Shown piece by piece: positions 33,661 to 44,202 of a stretch of 64,000 nt of DNA. A program made the position numbers and the translations under genes. Source of the DNA: Azolla caroliniana (Eukaryota; Polypodiophyta); assembly GCA_043228905.1 (NCBI GenBank), contig JBHGNT010000014.1, forward strand, positions 12,090,001 to 12,154,000. Reading direction: 5' to 3'. Position 1 is the stretch's first letter; every line of letters starts with the position of its first letter. Below the pieces are notes generated by a model. That model saw nothing but the letters and a program-made list of their open reading frames with translations. It was not told the DNA's origin and made no database searches.

Positions 33661-34494
33661 GTCTCGGACGAGGGAGAGATGGATACCGGGAGATTGACTC
33701 TCTCCTTGCTCGGTTGCGCCGATTGCGGCACAAACCGGAGTGATTCCGGATGCGTACCGAAGGCTACCAAATAGAGGAGAGAGAGTGTGTGAGTAAGAGA
33801 GAGAGAGAGCACGCGCGCAACACCGACTCAACACACGCCTCTTATGTACGGGAAATAGAAAGAAAGAAACGCACTCGACACCAACGAAGACACAAATATG
33901 CACAACCTTTTATATGTGTATTTACAAGACAACAAGATACATCTCCGGCTCCGAGCCAGACCTAGGTAGATCAAGTTATAACATCTGCATGCTGCCACGC
34001 CACCGGTCGGGGAGCTCTCAGGCTTGCCGCGCCGAGCAGGTTGTTGCACAGGAGACAGAGCAGAAACGAAACCACTAGTATATGCGAGCTCTCAACTGAA
34101 CTAAACCCTAAACAAACACAAAGAAGACCTTACAGAAGACCTAAAGTAAGAAGAAGAGAAAACTAACATACCTTCGACCTAAGTGGTATACCCTCCTAAC
34201 TCAAAATGGGCAACCCCTCATATGAGCCCCTTCCTCTCTTTTTATAGCCCAAGGAGGGAAGGACGTTACAATGTGGGATTCCAATTGTAACGTCCCGGGA
34301 TCCGTCCAAAAACCGATACGTGTTGTTCCTTCCGGAAGTCAATCCAGAAAGAAAGCCAATCGACCGAAGCCGACGCAAGTGCAAAGCTGACGTGTTGAGG
34401 CTTGTAGAGCATAAGACCTACACCATCCATCTCCCTAGTCCGAAACTCCCGTGGTCCCGCCTAGGCCGACACGTGCACGTAGAATACCGCGACA
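33661..34494. repeat. Right LTR-derived part of F, rearranged
   Basis: The last 165 bases match the end of the left LTR. Upstream, 34185-34295 holds the LTR promoter block in reverse orientation: a TATA box (TATAAAAA on the minus strand, 34239-34246), the TCCCACATTGTAACGTCC block and cccattttgagttaggagg. A 12-bp inverted repeat (34261-34272 / 34284-34295) marks the inversion point. The normal LTR start is not found, so this LTR has been inverted in part and truncated. Confidence 0.55.
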
Positions 34495-34977
34495 ACAGGA
34501 GAACAAATCTTCCACTATACATTGAGAATACAAAGAACGATTACAACTCTTCTTTGATGCTCAGAGGATAACCACTTAGGGTTCTTGGCAGGCTCGCTAA
34601 ACTCTACCACCTCTCTCTCTTTCTCACGCACTCTCTTGTCTCTTTGTAACTCTTCTCGCTACAGGAACTAGTATGCTATTCTACCCTTTTGTTCTACTCG
34701 TTCTACAATCTCTAAAATTTGCCCTAGGTGTATTTATACTTACACACACTCCCTACACACTGTGAGCTTTTTACAAATATGTCTCTACTACTATCATTCC
34801 TATTATTGCATTAGCAATTAATCAGTCGTCTCTAGTGTCGACTGTCCAGTCAGCCCGACTAGTCGGTCAAGTCTTCGACTTGGATGACATGTGTACTGTC
34901 GACTCCACCTTGTCCTCGACTGTCAGCTCTCGGTCCGACCAGTCGGCTCCTCCCATAGGAGGGACATATTCCTAACA
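34495..34977 (-). repeat. 5' LTR of copia C, outer (U3-R) part
   Basis: On the minus strand it starts TGTTAGGAATATGTCCC at 34977 and has a TATA box (TATAAATACACC, 34728-34739) and AGTGGAAGATTTGTTCTCC, a common U5 start in plant copia. It meets F at 34494 and continues at 23114. The matching 3' LTR is not in the window. Confidence 0.82.
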
Positions 34978-36022
34978 GTGAGTTCTTATCGAAATTCCGC
35001 AACACCTCTACCTTGAAACAAATTTGGTTCCCTATCCTTGAATCTTTTATATCTCTGAAGTTTAACATATATTACATTCATGAGCTTCCCACATCACGAC
35101 AACTTTCTTCATTCTATTGGGGGAATCTTGATATATACTTCTTTTTATAGGGTGAATCTTGATATTGTATCTACAATATATGATGGCAATGTGATCACAA
35201 TAAAATACACAACGGTATATTCTTATTGTTAGCCTCAACCATGGTATAATTATGAGGTGAGAAATGGATATTGTACCAAGGCTTGTTTTACAATATCCAT
35301 CTCCCTATATATCTAGCACAAATGTAGTATTTGTACATGAGAACTTGATAACCATCTTTTGCATATGAAAATCCCTTAGTTATGGCAAAGTTGGCATAGA
35401 CTTGGACTAGAAGTGCCATAAGGGTGTAATAATATTACCATATTGATGGAGATCTACATAAATTTGGCACCTATGAGTACTACTTTAGAGCAATGTTAAT
35501 GGTATTGTATGCATATATAAAACAAGTTTACCATGAATAATTTATTTAGGCATGTGGTTAAAATAGGCATACATGATTGAACTACTTGCTAATGACCAAA
35601 AGTAGATAGGAATGAAAGGGAGAAAATGATCTTAGCTCCTTTTATGTGCATGGTTTGTATTATGCGATGTAGTTGTTACAATAAGATGATGCAATGCAAC
35701 CAGTCTTGGTTTCCATCCTAATGTCAAAGAGATGTAAGAATGGTAAAAATAATAAAAATCTATCTACAAAATATATGCGTTCTTCTTACATTTCGAGAAT
35801 GTATGTCCACCATGATAGGTTATATGCTATGTGGTATGTGGAGATTTAACAACACATTGTTGAAGATCTTATGTAATTCATACCCCTTGTGACAATGCCG
35901 TTGAGGTATCCCAAACATGTGCTTTTAAAGGTTGGATTCATACTAGGTTTGGGTTGTAACAATTTATGCAATAAATTTTCATTTCTAGTTTTTTCGGTTT
36001 GTCTCTAAAGTTGCCCCAAGCG

Positions 36023-36215
36023 TGGATTTGACCTAAGCTCTATAATTGTGGTTGGTTACTATGGATCTGACCTTAAGTTCTCCATCGTTGCTCCTAGTGT
36101 GAATCTGACCTCAAGTTCTCTACTATTGCCCCTAGTGTGGATCTAACCTTGAGTTTTCTATGGTTGCCCCACTAGTGCGAGTGCGAGCTAAGTTCTCTAT
36201 TGTGGTGTTGGCTCC
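36023..36215. repeat. Degenerate 38-39-bp tandem repeat
   Basis: Related units containing tggatctgaccttaagttct begin at about 36023, 36062, 36100, 36138 and 36176, each 10-30 percent different. Old and non-coding. Confidence 0.75.
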
Positions 36216-36354
36216 CTTGTGTGGATCCAAGGTAAATTCGAAGCGGGGGATGAGTTTGAAATCGTTTGTTTCGAATAAGTGACATATGGGAGCACCAAAG
36301 GGAGTAGTAAAGTTTCATACGTGAGGAAACCATGAAAGAGAAAGCCTTTGGGGT

Positions 36355-36482
36355 AAGATGATGATAATGATTCTTTTGCTTCATTTAAAAAAGGAAAGAG
36401 AGACAAATGCAGAATGGGAAGATGATGATAATGATTCTTTTGCTTCATTTAAAAAAGGAAAGAGAGACAAATGCAGAATGGG
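36355..36482. repeat. Perfect 64-bp tandem duplication
   Basis: Two copies beginning aagatgatgataatgattc at 36355 and 36419 are identical by eye, so the duplication is recent. Confidence 0.92.
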
Positions 36483-36763
36483 AAGATGTCAGAGCCACTC
36501 CTGAACCGGACTGAGGAGAAGAAACGATGGCGTGAAAGAGAGAAAGAAGTGAGAGAATCCAAATTATTACGTGCTAATTTTACAATTCTAGGAAACAAAA
36601 GAAAGAAAACAAAAAACAAAAAACGTTACTAAAAAAATTTCAGCGACTGTGCAGAGAACTGCAGAGACGAGAGAAGGCAGGCAGAGAGAGAGAGACACAG
36701 ACAAAAAAAACAAATTTACTCTTGTTTAATGGTGTCTACGGAAGTCACGCGTGCGAGAAAGAC

Positions 36764-36771
36764 TATAAGTA
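36764..36771 (+). promoter_or_regulatory. TATA-like box of the Ole e 1 gene
   Basis: TATAAGTA lies 86-93 bp upstream of the start codon, followed by a GA-rich leader (about 36818-36833) typical of plant 5' UTRs. Confidence 0.6.
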
Positions 36772-36856
36772 GAAGAAAAGTGTGAACAAGTAAAGTAAAT
36801 AAATATCAGCAAAGTGAGAGAGAGAGAGAGAGAGAATTAGAGAACACAGAGAAGCC

Positions 36857-38014
36857 ATGGCTTCTTCTTCCTCTGTTTTAACGCTGTTCTTCGTCGCTCT
36901 GCTCTCTGTGGTAGTGCTGGCCTCCTCCAGCCAATCAGCCGCGGCCACGTCACTCACGGTCCGTGGCTCCGTCTACTGCGACGCCTGCCACGTCGGACGC
37001 GTCACGTCCTCCAGCTACTTCATCGAAGGTGCGCGCAGCACATTCTAGTTTTTTTTTTTTTTGGTTTGTTTTATAAAGCGCTTCTGACGTGGACACCACG
37101 CCGTGCCACGTCGGACACTTTACCTCGTCGATGTGGACGCTCCTCATGTGTTTCCCTCTGCTCTCACCTGGACCTTCTTTTCGGACGCCTTTTTCTTATG
37201 GCTGACGTGTCGCTTTTTAAAAAAGTTCTTCCGTAAATATTGACGTGGGCTCCTTTTGCCACGCGGCTCCTCCTCGGGCTTTTCCCCCAGGTTTGGAAAT
37301 GTAGTTTGCTGACGTGTCTGGGGTGATGCAGGTGCCACGGTGGCGGTGAGGTGCCGGACCAAGGCGGGCGTGGTGACGGCGTACGTGGAGGCGAGGAGCG
37401 GCCCGGCGGGGGAGTTCGTCGTCCACGTGGGCGGCGGGGAGCACACCGGCGACGCTTGCGTGGCGGTGCTGGTCCGGAGCTCCACGTCGGCGTGCAGCCA
37501 CGTGGCGGGGGGCGGCGAGGTGGGCGTGGGGTCGGAAGGGGAGGTTCACGCGGGGCCCTTGGCCTTCACGCCCGCCACCGCAGCTCACAGCCCTTCTTCC
37601 TCTTCCTGCCGCACCTCCACGTCGGCGCTACACGTGGACGCATACGCTTCCACGTCACCCTCCGTCACCCCGCCGTCAACCCCCTACAGCCCAAAACCGC
37701 CCTCAAAACCTCCTACCCACCACCCCTACGGCCCAAAACCGCCCTCCAAACCTCCTACCCACCCTTACGGTCCCAAACCACCATCCCCCAAACCGCCCAC
37801 CCTCTCTTACGGTCCCAAACCGCCTTCTTCCAAGCCATACACCCCCAAACCGCCTCCTTGCCCACCTCCCCCTGCCTACACAAAACCGCCTTCCAAGAAG
37901 CCATCCCCCATTTACTCTACCTCGCCCCCCATGAAGAAACCACCAGCTTCTTCCTACTCCCCGGTTAGAAAACCGCCTTCCAGCCAATATCACTCGCCCC
38001 CTCCTCCTTACTAG
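36857..38014 (+). CDS. Ole e 1-domain proline-rich cell-wall protein (two exons)
   Basis: Exon 1 is 36857-37028 and exon 2 is 37332-38014 (GT at 37029, AG at 37330-37331, phase 1), 284 residues in total. An N-terminal signal peptide (MASSSSVLTLFFVALLSVVV...) suggests secretion to the cell wall. The Pollen Ole e 1/extensin domain follows: VRGSVYCDACHVGR, YFIEGATVAVRCRTK (the exon joint falls in EGA), then further Cys (CVAVLVRSSTSACS, SSSSC) matching the family's six-Cys pattern. The C-terminal 105 residues are a Lys/Pro/Tyr-rich tail of KPPSKPP, YGPKPPS and SPPPPY motifs, likely hydroxylated and glycosylated. Such proteins strengthen walls in roots, hairs or pistils. Exon 2 is very GC-rich compared with its surroundings. 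Confidence 0.9.
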
Positions 38015-38899
38015 ATTCATAATACTTCACAAACCGACCCCCTCTCTGAAGCTATTTTGCTTTGCTGAAGATTTACTTAATATCATTAGTACCCCCACAT
38101 TAAGCATTAGTACCCCCACTAGTAGTAATAGTAGTAGTGATAGTGTGTATGTTTTGGTTTTTTAATGTTGGTTTTCTTTAGGCATCATAGACTTTGTCAT
38201 GATTATTCCATGTAATGTTTGGCCTCTATTACCAGAAATCCTTATATAAGCAAAATGAATTGCTTAATCTGGTGTATTTGAAGATAGGCACGGATGTTAA
38301 TGGTTACGACAATTTGTTTCCTTAGCCATTATGGATTATAACAAATGATTGTGAGTTAAATATGAACAATTTAGGGTATTTCATTGAAGTACATTCATGC
38401 ATGTTTTAAAGGATGAGAAAACTCACATGAGTTGCAACTCCACTTAAGTTGCGGGACTAGAACGGAGGTTCTCCATATAATATGAGGTCATTGTGCACCG
38501 GATTATATAGCCAAAAATTTTGTGGGTCTATCATTTCCCTTCTAAATTGAATTACAAATGAGTTTTTCAAAACTTTTGATGAACAATTTATCAAGGTTTT
38601 CTTCCAAACATTGTTTCCATGAGTGTGGAGATTAGGTTTGATCGATGCAAATTTGGTCTACTTAAGCTTCTACAATAAGTCCTCTTATCATGGAAAATTT
38701 GCCTAAATTATTACTCCCTATCTCCAACCTATGCAATATGGATTATCGTGGCAAGGACGTCCATCAAAATATTTTCAATTTGTTGCTCAACTTATGTTTC
38801 ATGTGAGTTTTGGTGTAAGCATGTCAAGATTCACTTTCACATTTTAGCTAGGTGCAATGCCACATGCATTGCTAAATGTTGGAGTAACTACTAGGTCAT
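38015..38899. other. 3' UTR and spacer downstream of the Ole e 1 gene
   Basis: The first 250 bases look like a 3' UTR, with a short repeat (attagtacccccac twice near 38086-38120). The rest, to copia G, is AT-rich with no frame of note. Confidence 0.5.
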
Positions 38900-39121
38900 T
38901 GTTGAGAGATCAAGCTCAATTTAGTTTAGTTAGTTAGTCAACAATGTAACTTCGTAGTTACCTAGATAGAATCTGGTTAGAAGTGTGTTGTTCATAAGTG
39001 TATCTCTCTCTCTCTCTTCCTCTCACACACATACACACATATCACATAATCTTCTGCTTAACATAATCACATAATTAGGCACTAATTAACCCATACTTAA
39101 TTACTTACCTAATTCTTAACA
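38900..39121 (+). repeat. 5' LTR of G (internally deleted)
   Basis: 222 bp against 466 bp for the 3' LTR. About 220 bases between GAAGTG and TTGTTCATAAGTG are gone, with GTGTTG as microhomology at the break, and a 26-bp repeat near the end has one copy, not two. Confidence 0.9.
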
Positions 39122-39292
39122 TGGTATTAGATTGCGTGGTTTAGAAAATCCACTAAGCCCACCCAACTCCGTGATTGTGTGTTCGAGATGCCGACGACAA
39201 AATCTGGCTATTGGCTACCATAGTGCTGCTACATAGCACGTGTACGTGATCGAAGGAAGAAAAGCAAAAGAAGAGAAGACACTACAATCAAC

Positions 39293-40342
39293 ATGAACAC
39301 ACAAATGGGTAGCTCGCTCCCTAATGAAAAGCTAGATTGGAGTAATTGTTTATCTTGGGTGTACAAGATGACCCAATACCTCGTCGGCCAAGGGTATTGG
39401 AGCTACATGAACGACGCTCAAGAAAATCAACCCGACTCAAAGAACGCCGACTACGCAACATGGGAGCAAGCGGCTAGTCGAGTCATGTATTGCTTGGTAA
39501 CATGTGTTCACGACCACATGCTTAGCCACATTCGAGACGCCAAGATGCCCAAAGAGGCGTGGGCGAACTTAAAGAAAATGTTCGCAGCCAACACAACCAC
39601 CCGAAAGCTTCAACTTCGACAAGAGTTGAATAACATTCGACAAAAAGACATGTTTGTGCCGAACTACACGGCCAAGATAAAGAGGATTTGTGACTCACTT
39701 GGCTCCATCAAAATAAAAGTTGACGAAGACGAGATGGTTCAAGTATGCTTGGGCGGCCTTGCACAACGATTCAATCCATTACGAACGGTAATCTTGGCGA
39801 GAGAAAACCCTCCTTCATTCTTTGACCTCTAATCAATGCTATTGGTCGAAGAGAACCACATCCGAACCAAAAGCAAGACGTCGGAAGGACAAATGTTCTT
39901 CTCGAATTCGGATGGTGGCCGAGGAGGAGGTCACGGTGGTAGAAGAGGTCAACTCGACACATCACTCAAAGAGAACTCAAACCTTCACGGAAGCCATCGA
40001 GGAACCTTCGGAAGAAGGGGGAGCTTCCACGTTGAACATGGTCGGCAAACGAGGGCCGCAACTTGCAATTATTGCGGCAAAATCAGCCACTACGAGGTGG
40101 AGTGTCGGAAAAAGAGAAGTGAGTCGGCTTCAACAAGTCGACACCTCACAAACTACGTGTCAAATTCCGACTATGACGACCGTGGCGGAATGTTCGTAAT
40201 GAGGCATAGAGTGAACTCTATGTCGGCCTCCAACTCCGCAAGCACCTCCATCTCAAAAGACGTGTGGTTCGTTGACTCCGGTGCCTCACATCACATGACA
40301 TCTCACGAAGAGTGGTTTCGTGACTTGCGTACACCGAACTGA
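39293..40342 (+). pseudogene. Gag and protease of copia G (broken)
   Basis: The ATG at 39293 opens gag (MNTQMGSSLPNEKLDWSN, YKMTQYLVGQGYWSYM, AWANLKKMF, LNNIRQKDMFVPNYTAKI). A TAA at 39830-39832 interrupts the frame, which continues with a Gly/Arg-rich stretch, the zinc knuckle CNYCGKISHYEVEC (about 40062-40103) and the protease motif FVDSGASHHMTSH (about 40270). The TGA at 40340-40342 stands where relative H has CGA. Confidence 0.85.
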
Positions 40343-41884
40343 CCCGGCTTCATAGAGATGGGAGACGACACCATGCACCCCATTCGGCACATCGGTAATG
40401 TCCCATTCGGGAAAGAAAGCGAACAAACTTGCATCAAGAATGTCTTGCACGTGCCCACAATAACGAAGAATTTGGTCTCCGTCGGCCAAATCGTGGAGCA
40501 AGGCATGCAAGTTTGCTTCAACAAAGAAGGATGCTTCATCGAGAAAGATGGTCGACTCATAACGAAGGGGCGTAGAGATGGTCGAATGTTCATCCTCGAT
40601 TCGAACGAGGTGAAATCGGCAATGTACGCCAAAGGTCTCAAAACCGAGACAAGCATCGAGTTGTGGCACAAGAGAATCGGCCACATAAACCTCCAACGGC
40701 TTCGAGTGATGCAAACGAAGGGAGTCGTCATCGGACTTCCGACATTCGAGTCGAAACGAGTCGACCGAGTATGCGAAGTGTGTCAACTCGGCAAACAACA
40801 TCGACTCCCATTCCCGAAGGAGAGCCACACGAGCAAAGGCCTCCTCGACGTCATACACTCGGATGTATGGAGACCGGCTCAAACGCCGACGTTCGGCGGA
40901 TGCCGATACTATGTAACCTTTATCAACGACTACTCACGCTATGCGTGGATCTACCCGATGAAGAAGAAAAGCGAAGTGCTCTCCCACTTCCAAAAGCTCA
41001 AGGGCCAAGTTGAGAAAGAAACCGGTCGGCACATTCGATGCCTATGATCGGATGGAGGCAAGGAGTACTTCTCCAACGAATTCACCTCCTATCTCCAAAG
41101 TGAAGGCATTTAGAGAGAATTCTCGTGCCGACACACACCCCAACAAAATGGAGTCACCGAAAGGAAGAATCGGCATATACTCGAGGTAGCACGCGCCATG
41201 ATGCATGAGAAGCACATGCCGAACTTCTATTGGGCCGAAACGGCATCCAAGGCCTTCTATCTCATGAACCGGTGCACCACCAATGGAGTCCATGAGCTAA
41301 CTCCCTACGAGCTCCTTGTTGGAAGGAAGCCGATCCTATCGCACCTCAAGGTGTTCGGAAGCATTGCAAATGTACGCATCCCAAACGAACAACGACAGAT
41401 GCCCGACACGAAGTCGGAGGAATGTATCCTCATAGGATACTCATCTGAGAAGAAGGCGTACACGTGCTACAACCCTTCTACCCGATTGGTTTGGGTAAAT
41501 CGAGACGTAGTCTTCGAGGAGTCCGCATCCTGGTATGCACCAGAGACAACTTCGACTCCGACTACGCTCGACCCGGAATCCGCCGAACAAGAGGTAGAAG
41601 ATGGAGATCGCTTCGAACACATGTTCAAAGAATGTCTGATTACGGCTAGGCCTAATGGGCCACAAGCGCCCCCACGTGACCCAAGCATGTCGCGGCCAAG
41701 TACGAACTTGGACAAAGGCAAAGGTAAGATGCCCGATAACGAAGTCGATCACCCCAACGACAGTGATTCGGATGTGTCGGCTCCCTCACTAGACAGTGAG
41801 TTCGGTGTACCCATCATGCGAACACCCGGCCGAAGTAAAGAAGGCGCTCACATTGGTGAGCGAAAAACTTCGACGCTCATCTAG
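40343..41884 (+). pseudogene. Integrase of copia G (broken)
   Basis: Same frame as gag. It carries the GAG-pre-integrase block (LWHKRIGHINLQRL, CEVCQLGKQHRLPF), integrase core (DVIHSDVW, YYVTFINDYSRYAW, SDGGKEYFSNEF, TPQQNGVTERKNRHILE) and the C-terminal part (HLKVFGSIANVRIP, GYSSEKKAYTCYNP, VNRDVVFEE). Stops occur at 41045-41047 (TGA) and near 41112 (TAG), and the frame shifts at about 41830. Confidence 0.85.
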
Positions 41885-42092
41885 AGCTAAGAACCCCATC
41901 ACTCGGCACGGCTACAACGAGTACGTGGCCCATCATTACGCCTTTGCGATGAAAGTAGCGGCCGAACAAGAGCCCAAGAGCTCCACCGAAGCAGCTCGTA
42001 ACCCACGATGGGTGGAAGTAGTCGACCTTCGCCCACACACTACAAGCCTTCATCACCAGCTTGAGGGGGAGGAACCGAGATTGCCACGGTGA
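41885..42092 (+). pseudogene. Copia G pol end with RT deletion junction
   Basis: After the frameshift the coding continues (RRSSRAKNPITRHGYNEY, ARNPRWVE), which is the start of copia RT. At about 42018 it jumps to 70 bases before the polypurine tract (VDLRPHTTSLHHQLEGEEP). Some 500 residues expected for RT and RNase H are absent. Confidence 0.82.
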
Positions 42093-42179
42093 AGAAAGCC
42101 GAAGGCTGGACGGAAGCACACAAAGCCGACAAAAGCCAAAGCGGATCTTGGACACCTGACACTTGAGCTTGAGGGGGCG

Positions 42180-42645
42180 TGTTGAGAGATCAAGCTCAAT
42201 TTAGTTTAGTTAGTTAGTCAACAATGTAACTTCGTAGTTACCTAGATAGAATCTGGTTAGAAGTGTTGACTATAACGCCTTAAATAGGACCTTGTACTTA
42301 AGTGAGATATTCTAGATCCTCCACTCCTAAGTACATTTAATATAGGACTTACACATTAGTACCTATATTCTACAGACACATGTGCACCTTTGCACATTAG
42401 ATATATATATATACCTCATTGTGGGTATTTTTGTATTTGATGATGTTAAAACTAATTTAATATACTTACTCATCCCCCATCTTGTGTTGTTCATAAGTGT
42501 ATCTCTCTCTCTCTCTTCCTCTCACACACATACACACATATCACATAATCTTCCACTTAACTTAATCACATAATCTTCCGCTTAACTTAATCACATAATT
42601 AGGCACTAATTAACCCATACTTAATTACTTACCTAATTCTTAACA
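42180..42645 (+). repeat. 3' LTR of G
   Basis: 466 bp, begins TGTTGAGAGATCAAGC and ends ATTCTTAACA. Full-length version, with a TATA-like ttagatatatatatata (about 42388-42414). Confidence 0.92.
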
Positions 42646-42650
42646 GTCAT

Positions 42651-44202
42651 GAATACCTCCTTCAAGACGATCACTTATGACAATTATGCACAGTGAGCCT
42701 CTAATTGTTTGGTATTGCTATTCACCCAAATTTTGTTACGATGCATAACTTAGTAGAATGTGGGGAATTTGTTGGACTTGCTCTCCCAATGGGCAAACTA
42801 TTGACATCTCGAATAGTGATAGATGATTCATTCTTCTTCTTGAAAGCTCTACCCAGTAATATAACTCCAACGATGGAAGACCTATGGATTAATTTATTTT
42901 CCTCCATGTTAAGGTCAAACACCAATATGTGTAGGTGCTTATTTGATGCATTGAAAGACATCTCTTTGGCCTTGGTTGGTACGGCTCAATATTGGAGAAG
43001 GAAATGCTTAAATCAACAATTAGGTTACCATATTAGTGTAGATTGCTCACCCTATCAAAGGTTAACTTGTTACGTTTATTGAATATCTCAATCTTGGGGT
43101 ATGGCCAAGTATTAGAGTAAGGAAATGCTTATCCACACTTAGGTTATCCTTTTAGAGTAGATTCCACACTCACTCTATCAAGGATGGACTTCTTAATTTT
43201 GCTTATTTAATATCTCAATGATGATTCCTTTGATTTCTTATTGTTTGTCCCTACTACCATGTCAAAGGAATCACTTAATCAATTGTCTCTATTAAACATA
43301 TATTGCGGGTGACAGAATCAAGAAAGGCATGTATTGGGTTTCATGGCATCTATATGTACCCCAAAAAGGCTTAGGGGAAATTTGTATGAAAATTGAAGGA
43401 CATTATTGTTGCTCTATGATTAAACCCCTTGAGAGCTATGTGCACAAAAACTCAACCTTGTGTGAATATACTATGTTATATCATGTAGAAAATGCGCGTA
43501 TTTTACTGTGGGAAAATGAGATTTATAGCATCATGGTGACACTCTTATGGATCTAAACTAATGATGAGAAAGATAATAAGATTCTAAGGGGAAGAAGGGA
43601 TTATGTGTGCTTAACCACAATTACCACCGAGAGAGAAGGACATGAGATAAACATAAAAGACCATTGGTGTCCCACATCACCAAATATTACCTTATGTTAT
43701 ACCTTGGTGCTTAATGCATCCGAAGAGGAGAGCTTCGTCTCAACATCATCCCAACAGAGCCCAACAACTAAGGCTCCTAGACCACCACCTGCTCTCATTA
43801 TGTCATAGGTCCTCTTGGGTCCTAGCATAACTAATTTCCCGACCATCTTAACCTTAATCCATTAAAATTAGCTTTTAAAGAATTGGTTTGTGAGGTTATG
43901 CTTAGAACATATCCTTGTTCCGAAAATATTTAAGAATGTGTGCTCTTTATTCTAAGTGCCATCCCAAAGCATTTGATCCACAAGAAGGTTGATTCGCAAG
44001 AAGGGCATGCACATGCGTAAAGGAAATTTAAAACTGATCCATAAATATATTGATTTTTAACATGTTGAAAAATTGTGGCATGTCCAAAAACACCTAAATA
44101 ATTGGCAAGACAAACTTACAAAATAGTATACAAAATGAATAACACCTAAATCTATATATAGTCGATATTTGACAGTTTAATCTAGAATACAATATTTATA
44201 GT
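42651..44202. other. Spacer with a weak LINE-like fragment
   Basis: AT-rich and mostly without signal. A plus-strand frame (43329-43556) reads MYWVSWHLYVPQKGLGEICM, loosely like the segment after RT in plant LINEs (HWVSW..LC.PK..GGLG). The frame at 43605-43808 is Ser/Pro-rich with no recognised domain. Confidence 0.35.

Larger units (their letters stand above)
23115..34494 (+). mobile_element. Non-autonomous gypsy-like element F (contains D)
   Basis: Left LTR: 23115-24024 plus 31788-32005, split by D. It opens TGTCGTGAAGATTTCC, like D, and ends ATACCGTGACA. The bases after it (ggtgatgccgacgtgaag) match D's primer region (ggtgaacccgacgtgaaa). The internal part 32006-33660 has only short frames. 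The right LTR-derived part ends CCGCGACA at 34494. It sits in the U5 of copia C: ACAGG follows it and ACGG precedes it, a duplication with one base lost. No pol is present, so it relies on other elements, plausibly D. Confidence 0.7.
34978..36763. other. AT-rich spacer with degenerate repeats
   Basis: No gene or domain was seen. It holds a degenerate 38-39-bp tandem repeat (36023-36215) and a perfect 64-bp duplication (36355-36482). From 36500 it becomes the purine-rich upstream region of the Ole e 1 gene. Confidence 0.5.
38900..42645 (+). mobile_element. Copia element G, lacking reverse transcriptase
   Basis: 5' LTR 38900-39121, 3' LTR 42180-42645, target duplication GTCAT (38895-38899, 42646-42650), primer site TGGTATTAGATT (39122-39133), polypurine tract CTTGAGGGGGCG (42168-42179). 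The coding part holds gag, protease and integrase, but the RT and RNase H domains are deleted at about 42018. H has the same deletion. Several stops are present. It cannot move on its own. Confidence 0.94.

Noticed and set aside
37351-37968. Alternative Arg/Gly-rich 205-codon frame over the Ole e 1 exon 2
   Set aside because: Arises from GC-rich third positions. The other frame keeps the Ole e 1 cysteines and joins correctly to exon 1.
43605-43808. Host exon with Ser/Pro-rich end
   Set aside because: No start, splice or domain evidence; the length is within chance expectation.
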